In this document: positions 29,215 to 37,601 of the stretch, piece after piece
How positions within the stretch are numbered: the stretch's first letter is position 1
Layout: the number at the start of each line of letters is the position of its first letter
Assembly: GCA_947304495.1 (NCBI GenBank)
Contig: CAMZBG010000001.1
Location: forward strand, 1-56,765
Length of the DNA stretch: 56,765 nucleotides
DNA from: an uncultured Clostridia bacterium
Lineage (GTDB): Bacteria > Bacillota_I > Bacilli_A > RF39 > UBA660
Direction: 5' to 3'
The notes under the pieces: model-generated
The model's database searches: none
What the model was told of the DNA's origin: nothing
Seen by the model: only the letters and a program-made list of their open reading frames with translations
Made by a program: the position numbers and the translations under genes

Positions 29215-29925
29215 ATGGCAACAATTCATATTGAAAGTAAAGCAGATGAAATTGCACCAATAGTTTTAATGCCTGGTGATCCCAAGAGAAGTGAATATAT
29301 AGCTAAAAAATTTTTAAAAGATTATAAACTTGTAAATAGTATTAGAGGTATGACTGCATACACAGGGTATTATAAGGATACTTTAGTAACAATATTTCCA
29401 TCTGGTATGGGATGTCCAAGTATAGGAATATACTCTTATGAATTATTTAAGGAGTATGATGTACAGAGTATTATTAGAATTGGTTCTTGTGGTGGTTATG
29501 ATCGAAGACTTAAATTAAATGATATTATATTAGTAACAGGTAGTTATAGTGAATCAAATTATGCCAATCAATTAGATGGTGAAAAAAGTAAAATGATTAA
29601 GGCTAGCTATAATTTAAACAATGTTATAGAAAGCACGGCATATGATAATAATATTGATATTATGAAAGGTAATATATATTGTGGCGATGCTTTTTATGAA
29701 AAAGAATATGATTATAAGGAACGTAGTAGGAATAAAGAAGTTTTGGGAATTGAAATGGAGACATTTGCATTATTCAACAATGCACGACATTTTCATAAAG
29801 AAGCAACAGCATTACTTACAGTATCTGATTTGTTCTTTGATGATAATAAACTAAGTAGTGAAGAGCGTGAAAAAAATTTAAACAAGATGATAGAATTGGC
29901 ATTAGAAAGCTGTTTAAAACTTTAA
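29215..29925 (+). CDS. deoD: Purine nucleoside phosphorylase, DeoD type
   Basis: A 236-residue cytoplasmic enzyme that splits purine (deoxy)nucleosides with phosphate to give base and ribose-1-phosphate. Landmarks are PGDPKRSEYIAKKF (phosphate site), FPSGMGCPSIGIYSYEL, IRIGSCGGYD and GIEMETFALF with the ribose-binding EME motif, then LTVSDLF with the catalytic aspartate. Length matches hexameric trimeric-type DeoD proteins (233-239 residues). The ribosome site GGAGGT sits 10 bases before the ATG. The M16-family pair follows after about 44 bases and may share the transcript. Confidence 0.95.
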   Translation: MATIHIESKADEIAPIVLMPGDPKRSEYIAKKFLKDYKLVNSIRGMTAYTGYYKDTLVTIFPSGMGCPSIGIYSYELFKEYDVQSIIRIGSCGGYDRRLKLNDIILVTGSYSESNYANQLDGEKSKMIKASYNLNNVIESTAYDNNIDIMKGNIYCGDAFYEKEYDYKERSRNKEVLGIEMETFALFNNARHFHKEATALLTVSDLFFDDNKLSSEEREKNLNKMIELALESCLKL

Positions 29926-29968
29926 TTATTGTTAATAATAGTTATTGATAGAAAGTAAGGTGAGTATA

Positions 29969-31225
29969 ATGAAATATATAGAATATGATATGAATGCTTA
30001 TAAACTACATATAATTAAGACCAGCAAGTTTAAGACAATAACTGCAGGAATAGCATTTAGAAGAGAAATAAAAAAAGAAGAAATTACGATTCGTAATTTA
30101 ATTAAAGAGCTTATGATAAATGCTAGTTATGATTATCCAACCGAAAGAAACTTGACCATCATGATGGAAAATTTATATGATTTAAAAATACTTGCCTCAA
30201 ATTATCGTATAGGAAATGATACTATCCTCAATTTTAAAATAAGATTTTTAAATGAAAAATATACTGAAAAAGGCATGAATGCTGAATCAATTAAGTTTTT
30301 CTTAGATTTGATATTTAGGCCTAAATTAGATGTCGATGTTGAAAAATGTAAAAATAAAATTGAGAAAAGTATTATTTCTTTAAATGATAATAAAGTAAAA
30401 TATTCGTTATTTAAATTACTAGAGACAACTGGAAATATGCCATATGCTTATAATAGTTATGGATATGTTGATGATTTAGATAAAATAAGCATTAATGATT
30501 TGGAAAATTATTATAAAAGCATTATCAATAATGATATTGTCGATATCTATGTTGTCGGTGATGTCGATGAACTAGCGGTAAAGAATATATTTAAAGAGTA
30601 TGTTAAATTAAAAATGTTTCATAAACAAAAATTATCAATTTTAGCACCTGAATTAGATAAATTAAAGAAAGCTAAAGAATTTAGAGAAAAACAGGAAGTA
30701 AATCAAACTCAATTGGCCATATTATGTGATTTACACAATTTGTCAGAAGATGATAGAAAATATAATTTACTTGTATTTAGTGAAATGTTAGGTGGTTCAT
30801 CTAATTCAATTTTATTTGATAATGTAAGAGAAAAAAATTCTTATGCATACTATGTCAATTCGATAGTAAAATCATATGATAATGTTTTAATGATATATTC
30901 TGGTATTGGTTCTGGAAATGAGAAGAATGTATTAAAATTAATCGAAAAAACATTGAATGATATTAAAAAAGGAAATATTCCAGATGATAAATTTTTAAGT
31001 GCTAAAGAGACGATTATTTCAGGCATTGAAGCAAGCTTAGATAATCCAGTGGGAATAATTAATAATTATTATGCTAAAGAATTAGTTGGTTCATTAGATG
31101 CCGATATGCGTATAGAAAAAATTAAAGGTGTTAGCCATGAAGATATGGTAAATGTCAGTAAAAAAGTAAATATTCATACAGTATTTATTTTGGAGGGTGA
31201 AGATGAAGAAAATAGCAATAGGTAG
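29969..31225 (+). CDS. yfmF: YfmF-like inactive M16 peptidase homologue
   Basis: About 418 residues with the two-domain M16 fold but without the zinc-binding HxxEH motif in the first domain: the expected place reads FRREIKKEEITIRNLIKEL. It retains the FSEMLGGSSNSILFDNVREKNSYAYYVNS segment of the second domain. Together with the next gene it forms the YfmF-YfmH pair, in which a non-catalytic and a catalytic M16 protein work as a heterodimer. The B. subtilis pair is linked to EF-P 5-aminopentanol modification (reported for the wider operon), so that role is possible. The ATG at 29969 is chosen because AAGGTGAG lies just upstream. Confidence 0.85.
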   Translation: MKYIEYDMNAYKLHIIKTSKFKTITAGIAFRREIKKEEITIRNLIKELMINASYDYPTERNLTIMMENLYDLKILASNYRIGNDTILNFKIRFLNEKYTEKGMNAESIKFFLDLIFRPKLDVDVEKCKNKIEKSIISLNDNKVKYSLFKLLETTGNMPYAYNSYGYVDDLDKISINDLENYYKSIINNDIVDIYVVGDVDELAVKNIFKEYVKLKMFHKQKLSILAPELDKLKKAKEFREKQEVNQTQLAILCDLHNLSEDDRKYNLLVFSEMLGGSSNSILFDNVREKNSYAYYVNSIVKSYDNVLMIYSGIGSGNEKNVLKLIEKTLNDIKKGNIPDDKFLSAKETIISGIEASLDNPVGIINNYYAKELVGSLDADMRIEKIKGVSHEDMVNVSKKVNIHTVFILEGEDEENSNR

Positions 31226-32471
31226 AATAAATGAAGACATTTACTATGATAAACTAGATAATGGTTTGGAAATATATTTCTATATTAATGAAAATATTCA
31301 TAGTAATTATGTAACGTTTACAACTAAATATGGATCAATATATAATGAATTTAGCGATTCGGATGGTAAGATGATGAAGGTTCCTAATGGAATAGCTCAT
31401 TTTTTAGAACATAAAGTATTTGTCCAAAAAGAAGGTTTGCAACCAGAGGAATATTATGGAAGCGTAGGAGCTCTTTCTAATGCGTATACAACTTTTAAGA
31501 ATACATCTTATTTGTTTTCGGGTACAAAAAATATATATGATAATGTCAGTTATCTTTTAGATTTCGTTCAAGATTTGTATTTAACTAAAGATAATGTTGA
31601 GAGTGAAAAAGAAATTATTATTCAAGAAATAAATATGTGTAATGATCGTCCAAGCGATATCTTATATGATAAAATTAGGCTTAATACGCTTAAAGTTAAT
31701 CCATTTAGAAATAGTATTATTGGAACCTCAAAAGATGTTAGAAGTATAACTAAGGAATTGCTAGAAAAATGTTATTATACATTTTATCATCCAAGTAATA
31801 TGTTTTTAGTTGTAACTGGCAATTTTGATAAAGATAGAATGATGAAAGTAATTAGTGATAATCAAAGCAAAAAATCTTTTTCTAAGAGAAAAGATGTAAA
31901 AATCAAAGAGTACAATGAACCTAATAGGGTAGTTAAAGCTAAAGAAATAATTAAATGCAATACAAATGTCCCAAAGGTCGCATATTCAATTAAAATACCA
32001 ACTAATATTCTTGATATTGATAAACGAAAACTAAGTATCTATATGTATATATTATTTAATATGTTGTTTGGTGATACATCTAAATTCGACGAACGTGTAA
32101 AAAAAGATGATATAGTTACTGATTCAATATATATAAATATTTTAAATGTCGATACACATTTTATAGTTTCATTAATTAATACTGGTGAAAAATACGAAGA
32201 ATTAATGGCTGAAATAGATAAAGAATTAGCTAATATTTCACTCGATGAAAATGAATTTTCGAGAAAATTAAAAGTACTTATCAGTAATGAAATATTTAGT
32301 TATGAAAATAATGAAATGGTAAACGATATGATTGTAGATAATATAATATTCGATGGCAAAATAGAAAATAATATTATCGAATTAATCGAATCATTAAGTG
32401 TTGATGAACTTAAAACAATTATTAAAAAAATTGATTTTAGTAATAAAAGTATAGTTATTTTAAAAAAGTAA
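31203..32471 (+). CDS. yfmH: YfmH-like M16 zinc metallopeptidase
   Basis: A 422-residue zinc peptidase. NGIAHFLEHKVFV (near residue 67-79) gives the inverted zinc motif HxxEH (HFLEH), with the distal glutamate in EKEIIIQEINMC about 75 residues later. The second, inactive M16 domain follows. The start ATG at 31203 has GGAGGG five bases upstream and overlaps the preceding gene by 23 bases, as expected for subunits made together. It may process peptides or a small protein precursor in the cytoplasm; the substrate is unknown. A terminator follows. Confidence 0.9.
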   Translation: MKKIAIGRINEDIYYDKLDNGLEIYFYINENIHSNYVTFTTKYGSIYNEFSDSDGKMMKVPNGIAHFLEHKVFVQKEGLQPEEYYGSVGALSNAYTTFKNTSYLFSGTKNIYDNVSYLLDFVQDLYLTKDNVESEKEIIIQEINMCNDRPSDILYDKIRLNTLKVNPFRNSIIGTSKDVRSITKELLEKCYYTFYHPSNMFLVVTGNFDKDRMMKVISDNQSKKSFSKRKDVKIKEYNEPNRVVKAKEIIKCNTNVPKVAYSIKIPTNILDIDKRKLSIYMYILFNMLFGDTSKFDERVKKDDIVTDSIYINILNVDTHFIVSLINTGEKYEELMAEIDKELANISLDENEFSRKLKVLISNEIFSYENNEMVNDMIVDNIIFDGKIENNIIELIESLSVDELKTIIKKIDFSNKSIVILKK

Positions 32472-32481
32472 TATAATATAA

Positions 32482-32505
32482 AGACTACCTGATGGTAGTT
32501 TTTTT
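32482..32505 (+). terminator. Terminator after the M16 pair
   Basis: ACTACC/GGTAGT stem with loop TGAT and a run of T. Confidence 0.8.
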
Positions 32506-32524
32506 AAAAGTATCGATATTTTTG

Positions 32525-32553
32525 TTGAAATAATTTGCTTTTTATGGTAATAT
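32525..32553 (+). promoter_or_regulatory. Promoter of rpsB-tsf
   Basis: TTGAAA (32525-32530), 17-base spacer, TAATAT (32548-32553) preceded by an extended -10 TGG. Confidence 0.75.
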
Positions 32554-32559
32554 ATTTTT

Positions 32560-32667
32560 GGCTTTTCAGAAAAAATAGCACAAATACTGATTTGGGTGTC
32601 TAGTGCCATAAATGGTGATATCCAAAGAAGAGGTATTTGGAAGATTAAACAAAAGGAGGAAAAAAAT
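32560..32667 (+). promoter_or_regulatory. Untranslated leader of rpsB, possible autoregulatory structure
   Basis: About 108 bases separate the predicted transcription start from the rpsB ATG. The leader contains short complementary pairs, for example CCAAA and TTTGG around 32622-32640 and CCAT with ATGG near 32606-32615. Bacterial rpsB transcripts are commonly controlled by S2 binding their leaders, so this may be such a site. An in-frame extension upstream of the ATG exists but has no good ribosome site, and it lies in leader sequence. Confidence 0.4.
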
Positions 32668-33657
32668 ATGGCAGTAGTAGCGATGAGTTACTTATTAGAA
32701 GCAGGAGTTCATTTCGGTCATCAAACAAAGAGATGGAATCCTAAAATGAAAGAATATATTTATTCTACAAGAGATGATATTTATATCATGGATTTACAAA
32801 AGACTGTCGAAAATTTAGAGACAGCTTACAATGCACTTTCTAAAATTGTAGCAGATGGTGGAAAGGTATTATTTGTTGGTACTAAGAAACAAGCTCAAGA
32901 AGTTTGCCGTGAAGAAGCTCAAAGAACTGGCATGTATTACATGACAGAGAGATGGTTAGGTGGAACTTTAACTAATTTTAAAACAATTAGAAATAGAGTT
33001 TATTATCTAGAAAAAATTGAAAAAATGGAACAAGATGGCACATTCGATAAATTACCAAAGAAAGAAGTCGTTGGACTTAAGAAGGAATACGAAAAACTAA
33101 ATAAAAATCTATGTGGTATTAGAGAAATGGATAAACTACCTGGAGCAATTATTATTGTTGATTCAACCAAGGAATATAATGCAATAAGAGAAGCTAATAG
33201 ATTAGGTATTCCTGTATTTGGGTTAATAGATACTAACTGTGATCCAGATAATATCGATTATGTTATTCCTGGTAATGACGATGCTGTAAAATCAATAAAA
33301 GTTATTCTTGGAGTATTAAACAACGCATGTGCTGAAGCTTTAAATCTTCCACTTGTAGATTATATTACAGAGGATGAAACTAAGAAGCAAGTTAGAAATG
33401 TAGAAAAACCAGCAAAGAAAGAGACTAAGAAAGTTGAAGAAACTGAAAAAGTCAGCAAAGTAGAAAAGACTGTAGAAGAGCCTAAAGAAGAAGCTACAGA
33501 AAAGCCAGTAAAAGTTAAAGAAGCTAAAGAAGAAAAAGCACCAAAGATAGATTTAACAATACTTACAGTAGCAGAACTTAGAGAATTAGCTAAGAAAAAA
33601 GAAATTAAAGGCTATTCAAAAATGAAAAAAGATGAATTAATTGAAGCATTAAGATAA
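32668..33657 (+). CDS. rpsB: 30S ribosomal protein S2 with an extra carboxy-terminal domain
   Basis: A 329-residue S2. The core (about residues 1-228) is standard, with [39 protein letters not shown], and [19 protein letters not shown] landmarks. Most S2 proteins end near residue 230-260. Here a Lys/Glu-rich stretch (about 240-295) leads to a compact helical end with [19 protein letters not shown] and [11 protein letters not shown] (299-328), the pattern of a Rho_N/SAP-like nucleic-acid-binding domain. The start at ATG 32668 is fixed by AAAGGAGGA. tsf follows 20 bases later, the universal rpsB-tsf order. Confidence 0.95.
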   Translation: MAVVAMSYLLEAGVHFGHQTKRWNPKMKEYIYSTRDDIYIMDLQKTVENLETAYNALSKIVADGGKVLFVGTKKQAQEVCREEAQRTGMYYMTERWLGGTLTNFKTIRNRVYYLEKIEKMEQDGTFDKLPKKEVVGLKKEYEKLNKNLCGIREMDKLPGAIIIVDSTKEYNAIREANRLGIPVFGLIDTNCDPDNIDYVIPGNDDAVKSIKVILGVLNNACAEALNLPLVDYITEDETKKQVRNVEKPAKKETKKVEETEKVSKVEKTVEEPKEEATEKPVKVKEAKEEKAPKIDLTILTVAELRELAKKKEIKGYSKMKKDELIEALR

Positions 33658-33677
33658 AGAAGAAAAGGAGCGATAAA

Positions 33678-34547
33678 ATGATTAGTGCAAGCATGGTAAA
33701 AGAGCTTAGAGAAACAACTGGAGCTGGAATGCTAGATTGTAAGAAAGCTTTGGAAGCTACTAACGGAAATATGGAAGAAGCTATTACATGGCTTAGGGAA
33801 AAAGGTATTTCTAAGGCTGCTAAAAAAGCATCTAGAATCGCGGCTGAAGGTTTAGCTGTAGCAAAAGTAGTTGGCAATAAAGCAGTTATCGTCGAAGTAA
33901 ATTCAGAAACTGATTTCGTTGCTAAAAATCAAGAATTTGTTAATTTAGTTAATGTTATTGCTGATACAGTAATTGAAAGCAATGTTAAAACTGTTGAAGA
34001 AGCAAATAAATTAGTTCATGATGGTAAAACAATTGAAGAGTTAATCGTAGAAAAGACATCAACTATTGGAGAAAAATTATCATTTAGAAGATTTGAAATA
34101 TTAGAAAAAGAAGATAATCAAGTATTTGGAACATACTCTCATATGGGTGGAAAAATTGTTGCCTTAACACTATTAGATAGTGATGAAGAAGTAGCAAAAG
34201 ATGTTGCAATGCAAGTTGCAGCTATGAGACCACTTTATTTAACAAGAGAAGATGTACCTAGTGATGTATTAGATAAAGAAAGAGCTATTTTGAAAGAACA
34301 AGCTGAAAACGAAGGATTAGACCCAAGTAAGATTGATATGATTGTCAATGGTAGAATCAATAAATATTACGAAGAAGTTTGTTTAGTTGATCAAGGTTTT
34401 ATCAAGGAAAATAAGATGAAAGTTGATAAATATGTTGCATCTAAAAATAGTAAAATTGTTAGTTTTGTAAGATATGAAGTTGGCGAAGGTATGGAAAAAA
34501 GAGAAGAAAACTTTGCTGATGAAGTTATGAAACAAATTAATGGATAA
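33678..34547 (+). CDS. tsf: Elongation factor Ts
   Basis: A 289-residue factor that exchanges GDP for GTP on EF-Tu. The amino-terminal UBA-like domain contains [37 protein letters not shown] (split here for length: the family signature is [16 protein letters not shown]), and the core has [16 protein letters not shown], the EF-Tu contact region. Length is normal. The ribosome site is AAAGGAG. It is cotranscribed with rpsB and ends at a strong terminator. Confidence 0.97.
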   Translation: MISASMVKELRETTGAGMLDCKKALEATNGNMEEAITWLREKGISKAAKKASRIAAEGLAVAKVVGNKAVIVEVNSETDFVAKNQEFVNLVNVIADTVIESNVKTVEEANKLVHDGKTIEELIVEKTSTIGEKLSFRRFEILEKEDNQVFGTYSHMGGKIVALTLLDSDEEVAKDVAMQVAAMRPLYLTREDVPSDVLDKERAILKEQAENEGLDPSKIDMIVNGRINKYYEEVCLVDQGFIKENKMKVDKYVASKNSKIVSFVRYEVGEGMEKREENFADEVMKQING

Positions 34548-34548
34548 T

Positions 34549-34572
34549 TGTGCTAGATTTCTAGCACTTTTT
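34549..34572 (+). terminator. Terminator of rpsB-tsf
   Basis: GTGCTAG/CTAGCAC stem with loop ATTT, followed by TTTTTC. Confidence 0.9.
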
Positions 34573-34573
34573 C

Positions 34574-34602
34574 TTTACTTAAATATTAATATTTGGTAGA
34601 AT
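34574..34602 (+). promoter_or_regulatory. Promoter of the 130-residue gene
   Basis: TTTACT (34574-34579), 17-base spacer, TAGAAT (34597-34602) with an extended -10 TGG. Confidence 0.6.
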
Positions 34603-34622
34603 GTTATAAGAGGTAGTAAAGA

Positions 34623-35015
34623 ATGACAAACATTAGAGAAGAACATAATAAAGAATTAAATAGCGGTGCAAGTGAGTTATTGGCAGCAATAGACAATTAT
34701 AGGAGAATTATTGAAAAAGGTGATGCCTTTGGAAAACCTGGTATATTACGAGGAATAACAATATTTGAAGGAGTAATTAGAGATGTAAATCCTAACGTAA
34801 TTGATGAGAAAGTAGAAACAACAATACAACAAAGTGTTGAAACATATTTGGTTCGGAAAGAAGATAATATGCAACATGTTGATACTGTGGCGCGCCGTGG
34901 TATTAGTACCTGTCTTATAATATTAAGCAATCATACTAAAAGATCAAGTGAATCAAAAGAAACCAAAGGTCAAAAAAGAACACGAAAAAGTGATAAAAGT
35001 TATTTACTTTTATAA
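34623..35015 (+). CDS. Small protein of unknown function with a basic tail (130 residues)
   Basis: A soluble protein: a helical first half (ELLAAIDNYRRIIEKGDAFGKPG), a middle section with RGISTCLIILSNH, and a strongly basic, Ser/Lys-rich tail (about residues 105-125). Nothing in it is familiar. It has its own promoter and a ribosome site (AGAGGT, spaced 9), and its end overlaps the promoter for the T-box. The basic tail suggests nucleic-acid or acidic-partner binding, which is only a guess. No terminator of its own is visible before the T-box, so some transcripts may read through into the T-box region. Confidence 0.55.
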   Translation: MTNIREEHNKELNSGASELLAAIDNYRRIIEKGDAFGKPGILRGITIFEGVIRDVNPNVIDEKVETTIQQSVETYLVRKEDNMQHVDTVARRGISTCLIILSNHTKRSSESKETKGQKRTRKSDKSYLLL

Positions 35016-35031
35016 AAAAGAGGTATATAAT
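35003..35031 (+). promoter_or_regulatory. Promoter of the T-box-rnr-thrS transcript
   Basis: TTTACT (35003-35008), 17-base spacer, TATAAT (35026-35031). It overlaps the end of the upstream coding region. Confidence 0.7.
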
Positions 35032-35037
35032 ATAGCT

Positions 35038-35255
35038 ACAAATTGTTAAAAACTGTGATGAGGACACGATTATATAATAGAATTTAAAGAGAATTAGTGG
35101 TTGGTGTGAACTGATAAGGATATTATATAATTACTACCTTTGAGTTGCACTCGAAAGAGATAGCCGGCATAGCCGTTAAATAAATTAAGGTATAAATTAG
35201 GATGGTACCGCGTACAACATTTCACGCTCCTTTAGGGTGTAGAAATGTTTTTTTC
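35038..35255 (+). promoter_or_regulatory. T-box riboswitch, probably threonine-specific
   Basis: A T-box leader: Stem I elements (TGATGAGGACA near 35056), the conserved TTTGAGTTG after the specifier region (near 35140), and the T-box core AGGATGGTACCGCG (35199-35212), which pairs with the end of uncharged tRNA. The attenuator is the hairpin AACATTTC/GAAATGTT (35216-35223 with 35242-35249) followed by T residues to 35254. The likely specifier is ACC (Thr) just before TTTGAG; TAC one base earlier is the alternative reading. thrS downstream favours threonine. Uncharged tRNA-Thr would prevent termination and raise expression of the RNase R-like gene and thrS. Confidence 0.92.
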
Positions 35256-35270
35256 ATGGTGGGGATCAAT

Positions 35271-37601
35271 ATGGATTTAAAAGGAAAGGTATTACAGTTC
35301 TTAAAAGCTTCTAATAAAGAAGTATCAATATCAGAAATGATTAAGAAGTTTAAATTAAATTATGAAGAAACTTTGTTATTATTGGATATTATCTATGAAC
35401 TTGAACTTGATGGTAAAATATACTGTAGTGGCAACAATTCTTATCTTTATGTGCCTGCTGAATTTTATCCTAAAATAGGAATAGTTAAAATGTCTAATAA
35501 GAAGAAGCTATATATACAATGTGGTAAAAAGGTAGTAAATTTTCCTGAAGACAAAGATAACAAAGAAAAAGATGACGATGAAAATATAAAGGTATCTGAA
35601 GGCGATATAGTATTTGTTGAGATAAGTAAAAGTACTGAACATAAAATGAAGCTTGTAGGTAAGGTTACTAGAATAATAAAAAAACCGGAGTTAACAGGAA
35701 TCAATACTTTTTATAAAGGAATACTTAAGAAGAAATATGATAAAAATACTTATTATGTTACGATTGATGGCGTTGATATCATTATTCCTGATGATAATTT
35801 AAAAGGAGCATATCCCGGCGATACTGTTAGCATTCAGGTAGTTGATAATAAGTATGCAAGAGTTGTAGAAGTCGTTGATAGAAGTCCAGCAATGCATGTT
35901 TTAGAGTATAAAAACGTTAATGGCAATCTTCGCTGGACACCAGTAGATAGTCTTAATAATAGTTTCTTAGTTTCTTTTGAAGAAAAAATGCCGGAATTTA
36001 AAGAAAACGATCACATACTTATTCAATTTCTAGATGGAAAACCAACATATGTTAAGACAATAGAATTAGGTAATGATTTAAAGGATAGAATAATAACTAT
36101 GCTTTATGATGCTGGATTTCCAGTTGAATCTTCTTTGGCGGCTAAGGCGGAAATACAAGAAATAATGTCTAGACCACTCGATAGTGAAATGGCTTCAAGG
36201 ACAGATTTGAGAAATCTAGTAACAATTAGTTGTGATCCAGACAATGCCAAAGATTTGGATGATGCTTTTTCGGTAGTTTATGAAGATGGTGTATATACAT
36301 TGTATTATTCTATTGCTGATGCATCTTATTTTGTTAAACCGGGAATGGCATTATTTGATGAAGCATATCAAAGAGGAAGTACGGCATATATTGCCAACTA
36401 TGCATTTCCAATGTTAGGTGAGGAATTGGCTCAAGGCGTATGTTCTTTAAATCCTAATGGTGATAAATTAGCGATTACCTTTATGCACAAGTTTGATACT
36501 GAAGGTAATATAATAGATTTCTCAATTTTTAGAAGTGTTATTAGAAGTAATTACCAGATGGCTTATGGTAAAGTAAATAAAGCGCTCGAAGAAGGAATTG
36601 TCGATTCAGAATATCTTCCATATATGGATATGCTTGTGGTATCTAAAAATCTATCTGATTTATTAGAAAAACGAAAGCTCGAAAGAGGTGCTGTTTGCTT
36701 AAATGTTTTTGAGTATGAATTTTCTTATGATGAAGATGGTAATGTAAGTAGCATGGACTATAGACATAGGGGACCGGCCGAGAAAATGATTGAAAATTTT
36801 GCTTTAGTAACAAATGCAACAACAATTGCGACATTGTATTATCTTGGAGTTCTGGTTATGTTTAGAAATCATGAAGGACCAGATGCTGATAGTATAGCAA
36901 AATTAAAACACAATGCTCCATGGATTAATAATTATATGAAATATTGTAAAAAAATAAGTGATCCATCAATTTTACAAAAAATTTTGTTGTCTGTTTATGG
37001 AAAAACCTCAGAGTTAGAATCAATGCATTATGCTAAAGATATATTGTGTGCTTTTCCTAGAGCTTACTATTCATCTGAAAATAAGGGACATTTTGGTTTA
37101 GCTTATATTGTATATGGAACATTCACTTCGGATGGAAGAAGATTTGCTGATCTTTTCAATCATACTGGAATAGGGGCTTTACTAGATGGTAAAGTAGAGG
37201 AATTTGCTCAACAATTTCCTAATATAGAGTCGATGTGTGAACATATAACTGAGATGGAAATTAGAATTGAAAGTATCGATAGGCAAGTTAAAAATATGCA
37301 ATTAAAAAAATATCTTGCAGCGTACATGGATCAGGTATTAGAGGCCGAGATTGTATTTATTAATCGCGATTTTGTGTATGTACGGACAAAAAATGGTCTT
37401 TATGGTATTGTACCAATAGACAGAAGTTCTTATAGAGGTAAAATGGTTAATATCTATGGACAATGGTGTGGACAAGGTGATGTAATAAAGATTATGTTAG
37501 AGGGAGTAGATGAGGTAAATAATGGAATAATTTTTAAAACTGTTGGTGTAAAAACAGTAGCATTAAAAAAAGAAAGGAAGAAAAAAAATGATAAACATTA
37601 A
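35271..37601 (+). CDS. rnr: RNase R/RNase II-family exoribonuclease
   Basis: A 776-residue 3'-to-5' exoribonuclease. A winged-helix start (about residues 1-60) and cold-shock-type OB domains (about 70-250) precede the RNB catalytic domain, whose metal-binding aspartates sit in ISCDPDNAKDLDDAFSV. Further landmarks are the RSNYQMAYGKVN and KMIENFALVTNA segments. One family motif deviates: the usual TSPIRRYPDL reads TSDGRRFADL. A carboxy-terminal S1-like domain is not obvious, and the end is basic. The ATG at 35271 follows GGTGGGGA; the upstream in-frame extension runs through the T-box terminator and is not coding. Its place inside a threonine T-box operon, overlapping thrS by 14 bases, is unusual. 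Confidence 0.88.
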   Translation: MDLKGKVLQFLKASNKEVSISEMIKKFKLNYEETLLLLDIIYELELDGKIYCSGNNSYLYVPAEFYPKIGIVKMSNKKKLYIQCGKKVVNFPEDKDNKEKDDDENIKVSEGDIVFVEISKSTEHKMKLVGKVTRIIKKPELTGINTFYKGILKKKYDKNTYYVTIDGVDIIIPDDNLKGAYPGDTVSIQVVDNKYARVVEVVDRSPAMHVLEYKNVNGNLRWTPVDSLNNSFLVSFEEKMPEFKENDHILIQFLDGKPTYVKTIELGNDLKDRIITMLYDAGFPVESSLAAKAEIQEIMSRPLDSEMASRTDLRNLVTISCDPDNAKDLDDAFSVVYEDGVYTLYYSIADASYFVKPGMALFDEAYQRGSTAYIANYAFPMLGEELAQGVCSLNPNGDKLAITFMHKFDTEGNIIDFSIFRSVIRSNYQMAYGKVNKALEEGIVDSEYLPYMDMLVVSKNLSDLLEKRKLERGAVCLNVFEYEFSYDEDGNVSSMDYRHRGPAEKMIENFALVTNATTIATLYYLGVLVMFRNHEGPDADSIAKLKHNAPWINNYMKYCKKISDPSILQKILLSVYGKTSELESMHYAKDILCAFPRAYYSSENKGHFGLAYIVYGTFTSDGRRFADLFNHTGIGALLDGKVEEFAQQFPNIESMCEHITEMEIRIESIDRQVKNMQLKKYLAAYMDQVLEAEIVFINRDFVYVRTKNGLYGIVPIDRSSYRGKMVNIYGQWCGQGDVIKIMLEGVDEVNNGIIFKTVGVKTVALKKERKKKNDKH

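Noticed and set aside
32596..32667. Longer S2 start upstream of 32668
   Set aside because: S2 proteins start at the MAVV-type sequence and AAAGGAGGA sits just before 32668; the upstream part is untranslated leader.
35125..35145. Tyrosine (TAC) specifier for the T-box
   Set aside because: TAC is one base away from ACC and cannot be fully excluded by eye, but the downstream synthetase is ThrRS, so ACC is the better reading.
35202..35270. Longer RNase R start upstream of 35271
   Set aside because: This extension runs through the T-box core and terminator hairpin; the ribosome site GGTGGGGA fits the ATG at 35271.
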